DNA from: Opitutaceae bacterium
Lineage (GTDB): Bacteria > Verrucomicrobiota > Verrucomicrobiia > Opitutales > Opitutaceae
Length of the DNA stretch: 5,955 nt
NCBI GenBank assembly: GCA_031254955.1
Contig: JAIRTK010000561.1
Span: 1-5,955, forward strand
Direction of reading: 5' to 3'
The notes beneath the pieces were generated by a model. That model worked only from the letters and a program-made list of their open reading frames with translations, ran no database searches and was not told the DNA's origin. Shown here piece by piece: positions 4,105 through 5,955 of the stretch. A program made the position numbers and the translations under genes. Within the stretch, counting starts at the first letter, position 1. Every line of letters starts with the position of its first letter.

Positions 4105-5805
4105 ATGATTACCCATAAGATTCTGATTGGCGGACTTCCTCTCTTAGTGAGTGTTTCGGCTAACTGCGGGCGGACTTATGCCGCGCAGCCGCAGCGTCCT
4201 AACATCGTTTTAATCATGGCCGACGATCTCGGCTATTCGGATATTGGTTGTTTCGGCGCGGAAATAGACACGCCGAATCTGGACCGCCTTGCGGAGGGCG
4301 GCATCAAAATGACCCAGTTCTACACCACGCCGCGCTGCTGCCCCTCGCGCGCCTCACTGCTCACCGGCCTGTATTCGCACCAGGCCGGCATCGGGCACAT
4401 GATGGAGGATCGCGGCATTCCCGGCTACCGCGGGGAGCTCGCCAAGAATGCGCTCACGATGGCGGAGGAGTTGCGGCGCGCGGGCTACGCCACCTCGATG
4501 GTTGGCAAGTGGCACGTCGCGCACATTCTCTTCGACGGCAAACGGCAGCTTAATTTCCAATCATCAAAACCCTATTGGGACAACAAGGACAACTGGCCTC
4601 TGCAACGCGGTTTTGATCGCTACTACGGCACGATTCACGGCGTGAACAGTTACTATGATCCGTTCTCGCTGGTGGACGGCAACAAACCCATTGAGGCCCC
4701 TGATGAGCGCAAGGACTTTTACTACACCGATGTGATTTCGGACAAAGCCGTCGCCGAAATCAACCATCACGCCGGCGGGGAAAAACCGTTTTTTCTCTAC
4801 GTCGCCTACACCGCGCCCCACTGGCCGCTGCACGCTCCCGAGGCCGCGATTGAAAAATACCGCAAACGCTATCTCGCCGGATGGGACAGGATTCGCGAGG
4901 AGCGCCATCAGCGCCAAGTCAAAACGGGGCTTGTCGACCAACACTGGCCGCTCTCACCTCGCGACCCGCGTGCGGCGGCGTGGGGCGACGTTCAAGATCG
5001 CGAGTGGGAAGCCAACCGCATGGCCACACATGCCGCCATGATTGAAATCATGGACAAGGGCATCGGACGCATCCACGAGCAACTCAAGGCCAGGGGCCTC
5101 GATAAAAACACACTCGTCATTTTTCTCTCCGACAACGGCGCATGTGATGAACGCATCGACCCCAGGTGGTATGACGTTCCCAGCCGTTTGCGCGATGGCC
5201 GCATAGTCAAGGCCGGCAACACCAATCACAACGTCATGGCAGGCCCGTCGGACGTGTGGCAAAGCTACGGCATTGCCTGGGCCAACGTCAGCAACACACC
5301 TTTCATTCGCTACAAACACTTCACATGTGAAGGCGGCATTGCGACTCCCTTCATCGCGCATTGGCCCGCCGGCATCAAGAATCCCGGCGCCAGCACGACG
5401 CAAGTCGGGCACATCATGGACATCATGGCCACATTTGTGGATATCTCCGGCGCGAAGCATCCCGCCCCACACGAGAGCCACGACGTGCCGCCGCTCGAAG
5501 GCAGCAGCCTGCGCCCGGTCTTTGAGGGCGCAACCAGCCCGCGAACCACGCCGCTCTTTTGGGAACACGAAGGCAACCGCGCCGTCCGCCTTGGCGATTG
5601 GAAACTCGTCGCGCAAAACCGCAAAGACTGGGAACTCTACAATATCGCCCTCGACCGCACCGAACAGAACGACCTCGCCCCGGACAACCCGGAGAAAGTC
5701 GCCGAGTTGGGCGCGCTCTATGACGCTTGGGCGAAACGCTGCAACGTCATACCCTTCCCCCGGCTCCCGAAACCCAAGGCACGCGCTGGCGCCGAGGCGG
5801 ACTGA
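4105..5805 (+). CDS. Secreted formylglycine-dependent sulfatase (arylsulfatase type)
   Basis: A 566-residue type I sulfatase that hydrolyses sulfate esters, probably from sulfated glycans or aryl sulfates, outside the cytoplasm. The start has a signal peptide: basic HK at 4-5, a hydrophobic core about 6-19, and likely cleavage near Ala26-Ala27. The signature C-x-P-S-R is Cys78-Cys79-Pro80-Ser81-Arg82 followed by ASLLTG; Cys78 should be oxidised to formylglycine by a maturase. By analogy with the Pseudomonas aeruginosa arylsulfatase the active site is complete: Asp40, Asp41, Asp343 and Asn344 (Ca2+), Arg82, Lys135, His137, His239 and Lys404. The C-terminal part (about 480-545) has the usual WKLV...WELYN ending. 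The frame is open upstream to an ATG at 3946, but the 53 extra residues are basic and would bury the signal peptide, so 4105 is preferred. The exact substrate cannot be read from sequence. No maturase gene is in the window. Confidence 0.95.
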   Translation: MITHKILIGGLPLLVSVSANCGRTYAAQPQRPNIVLIMADDLGYSDIGCFGAEIDTPNLDRLAEGGIKMTQFYTTPRCCPSRASLLTGLYSHQAGIGHMMEDRGIPGYRGELAKNALTMAEELRRAGYATSMVGKWHVAHILFDGKRQLNFQSSKPYWDNKDNWPLQRGFDRYYGTIHGVNSYYDPFSLVDGNKPIEAPDERKDFYYTDVISDKAVAEINHHAGGEKPFFLYVAYTAPHWPLHAPEAAIEKYRKRYLAGWDRIREERHQRQVKTGLVDQHWPLSPRDPRAAAWGDVQDREWEANRMATHAAMIEIMDKGIGRIHEQLKARGLDKNTLVIFLSDNGACDERIDPRWYDVPSRLRDGRIVKAGNTNHNVMAGPSDVWQSYGIAWANVSNTPFIRYKHFTCEGGIATPFIAHWPAGIKNPGASTTQVGHIMDIMATFVDISGAKHPAPHESHDVPPLEGSSLRPVFEGATSPRTTPLFWEHEGNRAVRLGDWKLVAQNRKDWELYNIALDRTEQNDLAPDNPEKVAELGALYDAWAKRCNVIPFPRLPKPKARAGAEAD

Positions 5806-5842
5806 CACGCCATACTGAAAACAAAGAATCCAAACGCATGTG

Positions 5843-5871
5843 TTGCCCGCGGCCCCATTGCCCCCAAATAT
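5843..5871 (+). promoter_or_regulatory. Candidate response-regulator promoter
   Basis: TTGCCC (5843-5848) and AAATAT (5866-5871) are separated by 17 bp. The -10 box ends 7 nt before the ATG at 5879, again with no Shine-Dalgarno sequence. The -10 box is poor (neighbouring registers such as AATATC are equally possible), so the support is mostly the repeated geometry. The 73-bp gap after the sulfatase stop holds no clear terminator hairpin. Confidence 0.35.
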
Positions 5872-5878
5872 CTTTCCG

Positions 5879-5955
5879 ATGAACACAACAGTTGGCATAG
5901 TCGAAGACGACCCCGTATTGCGAAACACGCTGGCACGGTTGATCGGAAGCACTGC
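5879..5955 (+). CDS. Response regulator, N-terminal fragment (cut by window edge)
   Basis: Only the first 25 codons are present, starting MNTTVGIVEDDPVLRNTLAR. This is the beta1-alpha1 part of a receiver (REC) domain: a hydrophobic strand (VGIV) followed by the acidic triad Glu9-Asp10-Asp11, which binds the Mg2+ used in phosphorylation of an Asp that would lie further on. The form IVEDDPxxR is common in NarL/LuxR-type regulators, but the output domain is outside the window. A transcriptional regulator of a two-component system is likely. Whether it controls the sulfatase cannot be told; its separate promoter candidate suggests its own transcription unit. Confidence 0.8.
   Translation, partial: MNTTVGIVEDDPVLRNTLARLIGST

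Noticed and set aside
4156..4170. Lipoprotein box in the sulfatase signal peptide (SANC, residues 18-21)
   Set aside because: Asn at the position before Cys does not fit the lipobox, so cleavage by signal peptidase I further on is more likely.
4954..5952. Minus-strand 332-codon frame antisense to the sulfatase
   Set aside because: It is antisense to a complete, motif-verified sulfatase and also crosses into the response-regulator start. No domain is recognisable.

Overview
The window looks like accessory-rich chromosome from a high-G+C Gram-negative bacterium. Taxonomy is inference only: a Cys-type secreted sulfatase, genes without Shine-Dalgarno sequences that start right after a promoter, and abundant short GC-rich palindromic repeats together suggest Verrucomicrobiota (Opitutaceae-like). 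No rRNA, tRNA or CRISPR array was seen.

Layout. Positions 1-216 hold no gene. They carry a 56-bp perfect palindrome and a pair of 21-bp direct repeats that resemble the end of an insertion sequence lying to the left. Positions 217-2364 (minus strand) encode a complete P1B-type copper-exporting ATPase (CopA type). It lacks an N-terminal metal-binding domain, and part of its nucleotide-binding domain is written by three 30-bp repeats of a hairpin-forming repeat type. Positions 2365-2535 are the copA upstream region with a candidate promoter. Positions 2536-3464 are two mobile-element remnants back to back: a non-autonomous element of about 446 bp with 19-bp terminal inverted repeats (2538-2983), then a 477-bp internally deleted IS5-family element (2986-3462) with 20-bp inverted repeats and a broken transposase. 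Each is bounded by TA, and they share the TA at 2984-2985. Positions 3464-4067 are non-coding and crowded with repeats: a 25-bp direct repeat, a 33-bp-arm inverted repeat, a decayed hairpin, a short A/T-rich stem-loop and a 12-bp palindrome. A doubtful 30-codon ORF lies among them. Positions 4105-5805 (plus) encode a complete exported sulfatase with every active-site residue in place. Positions 5879-5955 are the start of a response-regulator gene cut by the window edge.

The genes do not form an obvious shared pathway: a copper pump, a sulfate-ester hydrolase and a signalling protein, separated by a mobile-element scar. The common thread is regulatory. All three start codons lack a Shine-Dalgarno sequence, and each lies 7-8 nt after a candidate -10 box, so leaderless transcripts are plausible. 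The other theme is repeat invasion: hairpin repeats in the intergenic region share their core with the repeats inside the copA reading frame.
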